From positions 1,929,001 to 1,993,000 of the forward strand of contig JBBBDQ010000308.1 in the NCBI GenBank assembly GCA_037127315.1: a stretch of 64,000 nt of DNA, in the 5' to 3' direction. Made by a program: the position numbers and the translations under genes. The stretch's first letter is position 1, and the number at the start of each line of letters is the position of its first letter. This DNA comes from Ascarosepion bandense (Eukaryota; Mollusca; Cephalopoda; Sepiida; Sepiidae). Below, one piece after another: positions 19,868-30,324 of this stretch. The notes below the pieces were generated by a model. It did no database searches. It saw only the letters and a program-made list of their open reading frames with translations, and was not told the origin of the DNA.

Positions 19868-20240
19868 ATGAATAAAAAAGTAGATATTCTGTGTATAATC
19901 AAACAGTATTATGTATTTATTTCTACCGGCTTGATTATTTACGATAGTTGTGCGTTATTCGGCAGGATTCGAACCTGCGACCCCTATCCACATAAGCCAC
20001 CAAATGATCTGGCGCTTCTTAGATTTCTCGACCACGAATAACGATCAGTCTAAAACAAGCCAAATTAATCCTATAACACAATTTTCGAATTCATCTTAAT
20101 AACCATCTCTGCTCTGAAATGTATCGTAATGTCAACAAATGTAAACATGTTACGGAAATTAACGGAGATTAACGAAATTGGTTATAAACAACCGACAATT
20201 TGAAATGATTTGTTTGAACATTAATTTTGATCAATGCTCG
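19868..20240 (-). mobile_element. SINE S2 copy with best-preserved tRNA-like fold
   Basis: The minus strand at about 20050-19955 has a 9-bp acceptor-like stem CGTTATTCG/CGAATAACG, box A region TGGTCGAGAAATCTAAG, a GCGCCAGATC anticodon-arm start as in tRNA-Leu, a long variable arm, and box B GGTTCGAATCC. The D-arm is altered and the body is flanked by S2 SINE sequence, so I call it a SINE. Confidence 0.7.
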
Positions 20241-20342
20241 TATTTAAGTAGATATTCTGTTTATAATCAAACAGCATTATATATTTATTTCTACCGGCCT
20301 GATTATTTACGATAAATTTCTCGTAAAAATTCAGGCCGGTAG

Positions 20343-20345
<3 letters not shown>
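20240..20345 (-). repeat. S2 end with 25-bp inverted repeat
   Basis: TTTCTACCGGCCTGATTATT and its near-complement AATTCAGGCCGGTAGAAA form a hairpin (20293-20342) next to (TA)n at 20347-20374. Confidence 0.75.
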
Positions 20346-20374
<29 letters not shown>

Positions 20375-20378
<4 letters not shown>

Positions 20379-20635
20379 ATCTGCAGATAGATCTGTTTCA
20401 CTGAATCACAGCTCATCAGTACGGTTAAACAGCCGATTGCTTTTTAGCTAGGATTGAAACCCGACCGTATTGGCGTCAGTTGGCGACTCTACCCCTGGGT
20501 TATGGGCGTTCGGTGGAAGTAGGGAGACTTTTAAGCGCATATCATTATACGCACCCAATAGCTAGAGCGCACTAATTAATTTCACCGAATGAGCGATGCG
20601 TACATGCCAGAGTAGCTAATGTTTATCAATTATAT
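20375..20635 (-). mobile_element. SINE S3 copy
   Basis: tRNA-type SINE. On the minus strand it reads from the GCATCGCTCATTCGG area, through a box-B-like GGGTTTCAATCC, to the tail GCTGTGATTCAGTGAAAC...ATCTGC. It is homologous to 24755-25030 and 46880-47070. Confidence 0.75.
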
Positions 20636-20819
20636 ATATATATGAGAACTTACCCTCGTAAGCCACTAGATGAAGTGACAAGAGATCTTGGAAAAGAAAA
20701 GGCGACTTCAGTCCCTCCCCCATGACAACTAAGCTGCAACTGTAGCCCAATAATTATTCACGGCCAGACACTGAAATAGGAGTGTAGTGGGAAGAAAATA
20801 ATAAACAAGTTGCTAACTA

Positions 20820-21352
20820 AGATTTGGCATGGCAAAGGACGCGTTCCAGAAGCTGAGCAAAATACTAACACACAGGAAAATCTCACTGGAAACAATGAAA
20901 AGAGTGCTGGACTGCTAGTTCTTCAATACGGCAGCGAATGCTGGACAATATCATCGAAAATGAGGACAAAACTGGAAGCAACGGAAATGTTGTTCTACAG
21001 AAGGATGCTGCGGATATCATGGACTGAGCATGCAAGCAACGATGAGGTGCTGGAAAGAATGGCAACAAAAAGGAAATTAATACTGAGCATCAGAAAGAGA
21101 CAACTGAAGTTCCTGGGACATGCAATGAGGAAGGAGAGTCTGGAGGACCTGATACTGACTGGCCAGATAGAAGGAAAGAGAGACAGAGGAAGGCAGCGGA
21201 TAACATATTTGCAGGGCCTGATCAGGTGGTTGACGGAACGGGGGTTGATAGGAGTAACGGGAACAAACATACTAGGAGCCACAAGGGATAGGGAGACGAG
21301 GAGAACCATGATCGCCTACGTCCTGAAAGGACAGGGCACATAGAAGAAGAAA
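20820..21352 (+). mobile_element. RTE-like LINE 3' portion
   Basis: The longest open C-terminal frame of this family here (177 codons). It includes QYGSECWTISSKMRTKLEA, FYRRMLRISWTEHASNDEV, ERMATKRKLILSIRKRQLKF and DRGRQRITYLQGLIRW, with a stop at ACATAG followed by a GAAGAAGAAAG tail. 5'-truncated. Confidence 0.92.
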
Positions 21353-21514
21353 GAAACACTCCGTGCTAAGTCAATACTGATTTTTATCGGTTTCTCTCAC
21401 ACTCAGTAAATCTTGCGCATTGTGGCCTTATTGCCTTGCTTGAGAGGGAGGGTGATTAAAAGAACAGTTCATCGTCTAGTCAGCTCAGAAATCTTCATTC
21501 CTTGCCATCGTTTT

Positions 21515-21845
21515 AACCTGATCTCATTTCTCTTGTTTCGTTAGCCTGATCTCTGTTCCCTGATCTTGATTGTATGATAACGTTAGCCTGATCCCGTTTC
21601 CATGATCGTGTTTGCTTGATCTCGTATACATGATAAAGTTTCCCTGATCTCGTTCGACTGATCTCATTTTCCCTGATCTCGTTAACTCGATTTAATTTCC
21701 ATAAACATGTTTGCTTGATGTCGTTTGTCTGATTTAGATTCCCTTATCTGGTATCTCTAATCTCGTTTTCCTTTATCTCGTTTCCCTAATCTCGTTTGAG
21801 TCATCTCGTTAACTTGATCTCGCTTTCCGTGATCTGCTTTGGATT
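21515..21845. repeat. Degenerate ~18-20-bp minisatellite
   Basis: About 16-18 diverged copies of CCTGATCTCGTTTC-like units. No reading frame is conserved. 21353-21514 is unassigned. Confidence 0.8.
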
Positions 21846-22149
21846 ATCACATTTTAAGGAACTCTTTAGTGCTAGAAATACCAAAAAGCATTATATTCAA
21901 AAGTCTTTGTCTTTCTATTCTTGGACACCAAAAACTGAGCTTTGGTAATAAAGTTTAACTCATTTGATTAAATTAATTCTGATCTAGATCTCCTGTTTGA
22001 CCGGATGATAAACTTCTGAACATGAAATTAATCAAGAATCTTTTTCCCTTCTATTTGCTCTTTTCGTTCATCAGATAGCGATCATAGCTCTCCACAATTT
22101 TCTGATCTTTGTGGCTCTTTCAACAAATGTAGAAATTATCTGAACCAAC

Positions 22150-22330
22150 CGATGCATCAGCCACTCAGTTGCTATACATGATACACATTTTGGCAATCAT
22201 TTCTCTTTCGAGACATGGCTGAACAGGCAGAAGATTTCCCCGCAATAGGTGGCTATTTTTCCAGTAAACTTGTTTCCAACCAAGGCTACAGAACCTAATC
22301 TGTCCTGCTATTCAATTCGTTTATCCATAT
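22150..22330 (-). mobile_element. SINE S1, decayed copy
   Basis: Keeps TCTTTCGAGACATG, GGCAGAAGAT and CCAAGGCTACAGAACC...CTGTCCTGCTATTC in S1 order. Confidence 0.7.
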
Positions 22331-22354
22331 TAGTCTTGTCATGGAATTATCTGA

Positions 22355-22480
22355 ACCGACCGATGTATCAATCACTCAGTTAATTGCCACGCGTTATATG
22401 CACTTGGACAATCATGTCTCGAAAGGCAAATCATTCCACAGTAGCTTGCCATTACTTTCTGCGGTAAACTGATTTGTGAC
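22355..22480 (-). mobile_element. SINE S1, partial copy
   Basis: The 3' half of S1: AATCATGTCTCGAAAGG, then TTGCCATTACTTTCTGCGGT. Confidence 0.65.
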
Positions 22481-22870
22481 GATAAACATTCACACTTACC
22501 ACAGCCAAAGCGTCCAAGGTCTTTTGCTTGTCGGGCTGCTGTGTTGTGATGAATGCGTGCGTAAACCCACGCCAGACAGTTCGTTTCGTCAGATCCCTCG
22601 CAAGTTTGGTCAAAGAAAGGAATATTCTTCGATCTGTCCTTTTATGCTGAGAGAGAACAAGGACGACGGCGATGATTAGTGCGTCGGCAATGGTTTTTGT
22701 CTATAAAACGGGTCCGAGATGATGGCTGCTAGTGTTCTTGGGACAGTGGTGACGTGCGCTGATAGAGAGATCAGTATAGAGTTTAGACTCTGTTTATTTT
22801 CGTCTGGAAGCTTCAAACCCATCTGTGGAGCGAGCGGCGTACCCGAAACCAAACAGAAACCTACTGTTTA
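22481..22870. other. Unassigned, moderately GC-rich sequence
   Basis: Contains a 67-codon plus-strand ORF (22476-22679) of no recognised family. It is less AT-rich than its surroundings and could be a low-copy remnant. Confidence 0.3.
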
Positions 22871-23070
22871 GCAACATGATTGCCAACTAAGGCTACGGAA
22901 ACTAATCTCTTCTGCTATTCAACTTATAGCTGTAGGGAGAATAGATACATTCATACGTTTTTCAAGGATATTTGCGAGTAAGTGAATGCAATGAATTCAA
23001 CTGTAATTTGAACTCGGCCCCCTGGTTTCTTTTTCCTAGGCGATATCTATTGCACCACGAACAGAGAGAG
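22871..23070 (-). mobile_element. SINE S1, 5' half
   Basis: AAGTGAATGCAATGAATTCA, AACTCGG and GATATCTATTGCACCACGAA are the S1 head in reverse. Confidence 0.75.
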
Positions 23071-23129
23071 AGAGAAAAAATTTAAAGGGACATTGCACTC
23101 TTTATGATACTTGTTATTTCTGATGAGGT

Positions 23130-23435
23130 CAACAGGTGCAATGGATATCGGCTCGGAACGAAAAAAAAACGGTTAGCCGAGTTCAAATTCCAGTTGAATT
23201 TCTTGCATTCACTTAATTACAAATATCCTTGAGAAAGGTATTAATTAGTCTCTTCCCTCCAGCCATGGATCAAATGACAGGACAGATTGGGTTCTAAAAG
23301 CCTTAGATATCAACTAGTCTGGAAAGTAATGGCAACCTACTGCGGCAAAATCTTCTGCTCAATCCATCATTTCTCTTTCGAAACATGATTGCCCAAGCGT
23401 GTATCACGTATGGCACTTAACTAACTGACTGATAT
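23130..23435 (+). mobile_element. SINE S1, full copy
   Basis: From AGGTGCAATGGATATCGGCT to GCACTTAACTAACTGACTGA. Box-B-like GAGTTCAAATTCC is kept. Confidence 0.85.
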
Positions 23436-23721
23436 ATTCTATACATTTTTATATTAACGTGTGATTTAAAGTATATATCCCGTGTGTGTCCTTTTTTGCG
23501 TCTTTTTATTCCTATTTTTTTCTGTATATAGTTTTCCATAAAATTTTTTTTATGTATGTGTGTTTTAATGTATGTATTCTTTTGTCAGTATTATTTTATT
23601 TGTGTAATCTGCTGTATCTATTCTCAATTTATTTTCGGTTTAAATAATACAAGCTTCACCTACACTGTTAAAAAACTTTGGTTTTTAATATTCTGAGTGA
23701 TTTTTTTTAACGATCTAAGTT

Positions 23722-23890
23722 TGAGTTTGAGTTTGAGTTTCGTTTAACGGCATATCAACACCTCCGTGGGTTATTTAATGCCGAAAAGGTAGAGTTGAAG
23801 TAGATATTTCTTTAAGGTTCAGTTATAGTAAGAAGGTTGATTTAGTCAGATTTTGATGAAAACATTTTTTATTTTTATTTTATTTTAGAA
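23722..23890 (+). repeat. Unclassified repeat U1, 5' fragment
   Basis: TTTGAGTTTCGTTTAACGGC and ATATCAACACCTCCG match the start of the 520-bp copies at 42786 and 57005. 23436-23721 is unassigned. Confidence 0.7.
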
Positions 23891-23899
23891 AACTGAATG

Positions 23900-24080
23900 A
23901 TTAAAAATTTAGGGTTATTCGGACGAGTTCATCTTTGCTTACTTGCCTTGTAAAATTTTGCAAAGTAAGAATGAGAAAAGGACCATTTTATTTTCACTTG
24001 ACAATAAATACTAAAAATAGTATGAAATACACCATTTCTTCTAAAAAAACTTAGGTGGCATAATAATTATGGCTGGTAGT
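23900..24080. mobile_element. MITE M1, right half
   Basis: GACGAGTTCATCTTTGCTTAC to the terminal AATAATTATGGCTGGTAGT, then (TA)n at 24084-24106. Confidence 0.75.
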
Positions 24081-24109
24081 ACATATATATATATATATAT
24101 ATATATAGT

Positions 24110-24310
24110 AAAGTTTTGTAATTTGCTTGAAGCATTGCGTAAAATAGTTGTATGTGTTATGTCATGAAGTGTGTCACAATGCGTTGAATGAAATAAAGGA
24201 AGGTCGGGAGGTGTTTGTATGACCTATTTATTATTATTGATATTTCGAGACTATAATCTCATCATCAGAATGGCAGAGACTATAATCTCATCATCAGAAT
24301 GGCAGAGAAA
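24110..24310 (-). mobile_element. Retroelement tail, CTGATGA...CGAAAT type
   Basis: The minus strand reads CTGATGATGAGATTATAGTC, TCGAAATATC. A 31-bp part is duplicated in tandem (24246-24307). Its layout is like that of the T tails. Confidence 0.5.
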
Positions 24311-24754
24311 TCCTCAGAATGACCGTGCTTTTTAGCTGCCCATCTATGAATGGCTGGCTTTATCCACTGCTGCTGTACGTGTGTGCGTGTATGTATGTGT
24401 GCGCGTGTGTATGTGTGCGAGTGTGTATCTCTGTGTGTTCTAGTTGTTTCTTTTTATGGTCTAATGGTGTGTGTGAGCGTGTGTGTGTGTGTGAGCGTGT
24501 GTGTGTGAGTGAGTGAGTGAGTGAGTGAGTGAGTGAGTGAGTGAGTGAGTGAGTGTTCAAGTTGGTGTTTTATTGGTCTGATGGAATCTGTTCGTAGGAT
24601 CTGGGAGTTGATGTGATTTTGACCGGTTCAAAGAATATCAGTTTCATTGCTGTTGTCTTATCTGTCTGATTTATCTGGTGGTGTTTGCTCGTTGTGTGTG
24701 CTGTAATTGAATCTACTTTATTTTGTATATATATATATATATTTATATTGGAAG
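24311..24754. repeat. (TG)n-like and (GAGT)n tracts
   Basis: GTGTGTATGTGTGCGAG-type sequence at 24376-24500, (GAGT)n at 24506-24555, (TA)n at 24727-24742. No gene. Confidence 0.85.
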
Positions 24755-25030
24755 AATGGTAGACTTTGAAAAACAGTAGCTACTCTAGCATCTACGCATC
24801 GCTCATTCAGCAATGGATTAAAATACTCTCAGCTATTAGGAGTGTATAATGATAATATACACGCTAAAAGGTCTGCCTCCTTCTACCGAGCGCCCATAGC
24901 TCAGAGGTAGAGTTGCCGACTGACACCAATTCGGTCGGGTTTCAATCCTGGGTAAAAAAGCAATCGGATGTCTACCGCAGACAGATCTGTTTCGCTGTGA
25001 TACAGCGAAACAGATCTGTCTGCGGATGAC
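24755..25030 (+). mobile_element. SINE S3, full copy with terminal hairpin
   Basis: The body starts GGAAGAATGGTAGACTTTG. The tRNA-like part has box A TAGCTCAGAGGTAGAG and box B GGGTTTCAATCC. The 3' end is a perfect 24-bp inverted repeat (24975-24998 and 25002-25025, loop GAT); the usual S3 end carries only its right arm. Confidence 0.82.
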
Positions 25031-25219
25031 TATATATATATTACGGCAAATAACAATAGCTAATAACAATAGCCAAACATATGATAGAATACGAAAAAAA
25101 CCCTGGACCGGATCTGAATATAATGAATCAGAACACGATATAAATGTAAGTATCAATATCGACGAAGTTAAACACAAAGCCATATTTCTGATGTTTTAAG
25201 TCATTTCATATATGAGTAG
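25031..25219. other. Unassigned sequence
   Basis: A 115-codon minus-strand frame overlaps the SINE and this stretch; no family recognised. Confidence 0.35.
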
Positions 25220-25831
25220 ATACCCCGATATCCGATCAGGTCTGATCAAGATAAGAATTTCAGCCCTTTTATCGTGGTTCTTGCAGCAGAATTCACTCTA
25301 ACTTGGGAAGATTATAGATTTTAGTCTCAAACATTAGTAGATCTTCTCAGACGACTCATATTTCCCGATATCAGAAATCGATACCCATGATATTCTATCG
25401 AATCTGATCAAAAAACCGATATTCTGCCACCTATATTGCTCATTTTCTCCAATTTTACTCCTGATTGGTACGATAAGTTTTCATGGACTTACTTACGTTA
25501 GTTTATCTTGGATGACTTATCTGATTCTAATATTGGAAATCGATACCCCGATATCATATCGGGTCTGATCAAAATCAGGTTTTCAGCCTTTTATTTTGGT
25601 TTTTGCTTAGGGTTTAGCTCTAAGTAGGCATAATTGTAGTTCTTAGTCTCAGCCATGATACCATTTACTCAGAGGACTTATTTAGCCTTCAAAATTCAGT
25701 TTACGGTGAAAAAACTTATTTGATATCGATACCAGGAAATCAAAATTTGACTTACATCCATTTATTTTTCTTTCAATCTATGATTTCGCTTTGACTGGAA
25801 ACAACTATTGTTTTTTAGTCTTTCGTACCAA

Positions 25832-25958
25832 TGGCAGGAAATGCAGCCAGAGACAACAAAAAATTCAGAATCATTCCCCGTCACTTGCAACTGGCCATCC
25901 GTAATGACGAAGAGTTGAACAAGATGTTGTCCGGAGTCACCATTGCCCAGGGTGGTGT
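25832..25958 (+). pseudogene. Histone H2A fragment (42 codons)
   Basis: An open frame reads [10 protein letters not shown], then [19 protein letters not shown] and [11 protein letters not shown]. This is the C-terminal half of the histone fold of H2A, one of the most conserved animal proteins. Differences from the usual sequence include KKF for KKT and NKML for NKLL. It begins and ends inside the coding region and is joined directly to SINE S1 in the same orientation. It is flanked, with the SINE, by ACCAA. A non-functional retroposed piece of an H2A mRNA. Confidence 0.93.
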
Positions 25959-26265
25959 GTGTGCGTTATGGTGCAGTGGATATCGGCTCGGAACGAGAAT
26001 TTGGGGCTGAGTACGAATTCCAGTTGAATTCATTGGATTCACTTACGCGCAAATACCCTTGGGAAAGGTATTAATCTGTCTCTTCCTTCCAGTTATGGGT
26101 TAAATAACAGGACAGATTGGGTTCTATAGTCTTGATTGGCAACCAGTCTACCGCAGAAATCAACGGCAACCTACTGCAGGATAATCTTCTGCCCAGTCAG
26201 TCATGTCTCTTTCGAGACATGATCGCCCAAGCGTGTTTCACGTATGGCACTTAACTGAGTGACTG
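25959..26265 (+). mobile_element. SINE S1, full copy fused to H2A
   Basis: From TGTGCGTTATGGTGCAGTGG to CACTTAACTGAGTGACTG, full length. The right flank ACCAACG (26266-26272) repeats the left flank ACCAATG before the H2A piece. Confidence 0.92.
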
Positions 26266-26353
26266 ACCAACGTCCAAAGAGTCTGAGCTCTAGGGCCATG
26301 GATTAGTTTTAAAGCTTTCATTACACCCGAGCAACACCGGGCCATACTGTTAG

Positions 26354-27212
26354 TTATACAATAATTGGCAAATTCCCGTCGTTTGCATAGGTCTCAGCCT
26401 GTTAACACTCCTATCCAGTCGTGTCTACTTTTTTAATCTTCGCCGAGTTTATTAAGCAGCTGCAAGTAATTACGTCTCGTGCCATAAAATCCTTTTCTTT
26501 CTAAGTTGACGTGATCGGACATTTTCTTTCTTGTTTTCTTTACCCTCCATAAGACAGCACGGTTGAGAATAGTTTAACAATTGCTTCTGAAATTGGAACT
26601 GAATGAAAAAAAGATAAATAAAAAGGAAAAAAAAAAACATCGGCCAGTCATTTTCGTCTGCTCGTCATATCATACAATGGCGTTCGCTTTTAGCTGTATT
26701 TCCTTTTTTTGCTCGTATTTCAGAGCGATACACGAAAACTTCGACGAAGATAGAAAATACTAACGTAAAATAAAGCAGCTCTTTCGCGCCACTCAACGAT
26801 ACACACGGACAGAATGCCGAAACTGAGCAGTTTGTAGCAAAGTAGACTGCAAGACTGAAAGCGAGAGTCGTAAATGCAATTCAAAGACGCCATTCTACTT
26901 CTGTGCCAAAGTCAGGTGAATACTGATTAAAGCGGATTACACTTTTTTCAATTTTCGACAGATCCGGATGTCCATATGTGATATTACAAGTTTATGTGCC
27001 TGAAGAGAGTCAACTTTAGACTCGAAACACGTGTAGCGACACCAAATACTAATAATTGACACTTAATATGTCATGAAAACCAAGTAATATTATTAATAAT
27101 AGAAAGAATTAATTTACACTTTAAACAAAACGTTCACGGATTCTCGCACCTTTTTTTTCTATACAAATTTCTCTGGTTGGAACAACCCCTATTTCTGTTA
27201 AAAATGTATCTA
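26354..27212. other. Unassigned sequence
   Basis: AT-rich, no recognised gene. A short K-rich ORF at 26581-26763 is not convincing. Confidence 0.4.
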
Positions 27213-27757
27213 TCTAAACTTATTTATAAATGGAACTTTGTCTGTGTGTGTGTGTGTGTGTGTATGTGTGTGTCTGCGTGTGTGTGTCCGTTACCTATAG
27301 ACTCCGAAACGGCTGAACCGATTTTCTTGAAAATTTACACACTTGTACTATAAGCGTCGGCGAGTGTTCTTAGCTAGGTTTTGTGTCGAGGTACCCCCGA
27401 TAAATATCGATAATCGAAAATGGAAAAAATTGGATTATAGAAGGAGTGGTCCGATTTTAATCAAATTTAATACACTCATAGACAAAGACATAAGAAACGA
27501 TATTCAGAAGTTTCAATGTTGCAGTTCTTACAATAGTGCAGAAAATCGATAATATATATATAAAAAGCAAGATGTTTGTGTGTGTGTGTGTGTGTGTATG
27601 TTTATCTATCTGTATATCCATTATACATATCCACAATTTTTATCCGATTTTCACCAAACTTCACACAAATAATCTTTAGGCTGAGTCTGAGCTCCAGGAC
27701 TATGGATTAGTTTTAAAGCTTTCATTACACCCGAACAACGCCAGGCTATACTGCTAG
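27213..27757 (+). mobile_element. Helitron-like element H2, complete
   Basis: 545 bp from TCTAAACTTATTTATAAATG to AACGCCAGGCTATACTGCTAG, between A (27212) and T (27758), without target duplication. It holds (TG)n tracts and the GATAAATATCGATAATCG block. The 69-codon ORF inside is not conserved among copies. Confidence 0.82.
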
Positions 27758-27777
27758 TATATAGATATTAAGAAGTA

Positions 27778-28501
27778 TTTTACTTAATTGAGCAGGTTCA
27801 TTCCGACTTCGTGAGCACTCCATTATGTCATGACTAAGTATTTTCGATCTGCTGTCTGCGTTTCTCTCTTTTTTATTTTATTTATATGGAGCTTGGTGTA
27901 GTTCGATATTTTGTTGAGGGTGTGGTATTGCTTGCAGTTGGTTTATTTCCTTTTTATTTAGTGTATCGAAGCAGCAAATAATTTTCTAAACATATACTGT
28001 TAAATATAAGAGACAATGAATGTCTATTATGTTTAATCATGAGCCGTTCTAAACGTCATATTTTGGCTTTAATTTCAGGTGAAAATAAAGACAAAAATTC
28101 TCCAAACATTTGGAGTCTGTTCTAAACTTTTTATTTTTATTATTCCTTTTTATTGTGAAGGTGTCTGATTTGTTTTTATTGCTTTTTAATGTACGCGTGA
28201 ATGGCTTAATCGCTTTTTATTGATTTGTTGTTGTGGTTGGTTTATTTTCTGTTTATTGTGAAGGTGTCTGATTTGTTTGTATTGCTTTTTAATGTACTCG
28301 TGAATGGTTGTCAGTTTAATTGCTTTATGTTGATATTTTGTTGTGCAAGTGGGTTTACTTGTGGATGGTTGTTTTTTATTTTTATTATGCAGTTGTTTGA
28401 TTTCTTTTTATTATAAAAAAACGGGACACAAACAGCAGATCGAAAAATACAGGTGTTTTACCAAAACTTTTAAGTCGGCATGAACCTGCTCATTTAAGTG
28501 A
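27778..28501. mobile_element. Non-autonomous element with ~80-bp inverted ends
   Basis: The ends share TTAATTGAGCAGGTTCATTC / complement of GCATGAACCTGCTCATTTAA and, further in, TATTTTCGATCTGCTGT / ACAGCAGATCGAAAAATA. The interior has a 103-bp tandem duplication (about 28150-28355) and a 130-bp block repeated at 59132-59262. A lone end lies at 40655-40725. No transposase. Confidence 0.7.
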
Positions 28502-28699
28502 CAAACTTCTTTGAATTAATTCTATCAACACTCTATCCCTACCTCGATATCGAGCACTTTACGATCAAAAACCTGCTCACCAAGATACCTTTTATCAGTA
28601 AAACTCCTGAAAAAAAAAAACCTCTTGTCGATAAACATTATCATAACTCAACAGTATATATAATTTATTTGTTAAACATTATTTTATTCAGCAGAGATA
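28502..28699. other. Unassigned AT-rich sequence
   Basis: No family signature. Confidence 0.4.
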
Positions 28700-28855
28700 G
28701 AAAAATAGAAAGATAGGAAGGGACGTAAGACAAGGATGTGTCTTTTCACCGGATATATTCAAACTTGTACAGCAAGACTATTCTGGGGGCCCTAGATGTT
28801 ATGCCAGGGTTTGTCATCGTCGGCTACCAAAAGAGGGATACGCAAGCAATGAAGA
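28700..28855 (+). pseudogene. RTE-like RT fragment (GxRQGC box)
   Basis: Across a frameshift it reads GRDVRQGCVFSPDIFKLYSK, then TILGALDVMPGFVIVG, the RT region just before the YADD box in RTE-like LINEs. Confidence 0.8.
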
Positions 28856-28861
28856 TCATAT

Positions 28862-29035
28862 ACCTCAATGTTTGTAATAAAGTTCTAATTTCTTATCACC
28901 TGAAGAAGGCCGGAGTGTACAACGACCGAAACGTCGTACAAATAACAACAAAGGAGGACAGTAACCCGAATAATTTAAAAACTGTAAATACGACCTCATC
29001 TCAGAAATATAGACAAATTCTAAAGAATCGAGAGA
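28862..29035 (+). mobile_element. Retroelement tail T, copy 2
   Basis: CACCTGAAGAAGGCCGGAGT...CGACCGAAACGTCGTAC, followed by AACCCGAATAATTTAAAAAC and a TATAGACAAATTCT end. Same order as at 32.4 kb. Confidence 0.75.
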
Positions 29036-29059
29036 CAGAAGATGGCAACTGACGTTGCA

Positions 29060-29400
29060 TATTGTAGCTATCAGGAAAGCGAGTAAAAAAGGGAATTTCA
29101 CAAAGGGGAAGCGCAAGAAAAGAAACTATTAGAGTAGAAGCGACGTTTATATTTAACTCTTTTGACAGTTAATGAGAGTGAACTTCATGCTAATCTAGTA
29201 TCACGCGTAAAAACATGTGGTCGGAGAACCAGAAAAAAAAGCTCGTCAGAACAGGTGCCATACTTGTAGAAAATACAGAGGGTAGCCATATCATGTCGGT
29301 GAGAAAGTGAGTGAAAGCGGGCTGTAGATCAGGATTGATTATATTGCAAATGTTATTTGGATTTTATCGAGAACCTCAAGATAAAAAAACATGAACACTC
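29060..29400 (-). mobile_element. Jockey-like LINE, decayed C-terminal part
   Basis: Matches the other copies in the LRSLV...SLCLF region on the minus strand (for example GATGAGCTTTTT... and the HDMATL-like block). Heavily mutated. Confidence 0.6.
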
Positions 29401-29699
29401 GACCAGATAATTATTTTTTAACCCTGGAACACTGACCATCAATTAAAGTTACACCACTATTAACCATAAGTATAACATACCCAATTTTGAAAATATCAAA
29501 AAAATATTGGATATAAATCTTTATTTGAAATATTTTACATGCAGACACTTCAAAATTTGTACTTGGAGTTAACATTAATAGGTACTAAAAAACATATTTA
29601 TTTTAAAAAATCAGGTACTGAAAATTTAATTAAATTTGTAATTAAAATGGCGTCATTTGCCCTGGGTACTATATACCCGTGGTTAGTGTTCTCGGGTTA
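29401..29699. other. Unassigned AT-rich sequence
   Basis: No recognised feature. Confidence 0.4.
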
Positions 29700-30030
29700 A
29701 TAATCGTTTCACCTTCAGCAAGGAAGGACTGTCACTGGTGGGAAAAGGGTTACAATGAGAGGAGAAGGAAGATAGAAAAAACGCGGCATAGGTGATGTTG
29801 AAGAAAGGGTAAGAGAGATATAAAAGTCAAGGAGATAGAAGATGACAATTGACGTAGCCTTTAAACATTTGGAGATTGTAGCTATTAGGGAAGCAAGCAT
29901 AAAGAATGGTGTTCCATAGGCGAGAAGTTCGAGAAAAGAAACAGTCAGAGTAGAATTGATGATTACATTTACCTATTTTGACGGAAAATTGGTGGGGCCT
30001 AAGTGACAATCTAGTTGCACGTGAAAACTA
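29700..30030 (-). mobile_element. Jockey-like LINE 3' end, decayed
   Basis: The minus strand has KIGKCNHQFYSDCFFSRTSRLW, then the FPNSYNLQMFKGYVN ending, and a 3' UTR up to CTGAAGGTGAAACGATTATT. Confidence 0.75.
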
Positions 30031-30324
30031 TTGAGGGCTTTATCGCTTGATTCCTGATTTGTGTTTCCGTTTCCCTCCAATGCCTACGTTAAATCTATGC
30101 TGATAACTTCCTTTCCTAAACTCTGATATTTTATTTATTATTTATTTGTTTTCCACGGTAAGATTACAAGGGTTCACCTCTCGTCCGCTTCACGCTCCTA
30201 CCGTTATTTTTTACAGGTGTAGAAGTTTATCCCTTGATTCCTGCTTAGGAATGTGCTTCTGGTTCCTTCTAAACTCTAATTTTATACTTATAAAGTCAAT
30301 GCATAAATTGTGAGATTGTATTTT
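30031..30324. repeat. Dispersed unassigned repeat, copy 1
   Basis: Shares the order TTATTTATTTGTTTTCCACG...GGTTCACCTCTCGTCCGC...CTTCTGGTTCC with 30745-30900. Confidence 0.45.

Larger units (their letters stand above)
25220..26353 (+). mobile_element. Helitron-like element H3 with insert
   Basis: Ends ACACCGGGCCATACTGTTAG followed by T, the same 3' structure as the other copies (TTAG for CTAG). The body has three ~165-185-bp internal repeats (about 25222, 25383 and 25548), each with CGATAT...TCTGATCA and ending near ATCGATAC. It shares 25590-25830 with the Helitron copies at 6.4 and 12.3 kb. The segment 25832-26265 is a later insertion. The 5' end is not found. Confidence 0.72.

Noticed and set aside
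19955..20050. Working tRNA-Leu gene (minus strand)
   Set aside because: The acceptor stem and T-arm are good, but the D-arm is altered, the anticodon loop lacks U33, and the unit is embedded in a repeated SINE body.
28896..28940. Canonical hammerhead ribozyme annotation
   Set aside because: There is an extra nucleotide between the CUGANGA box and helix II, and I could not confirm helices I and III.
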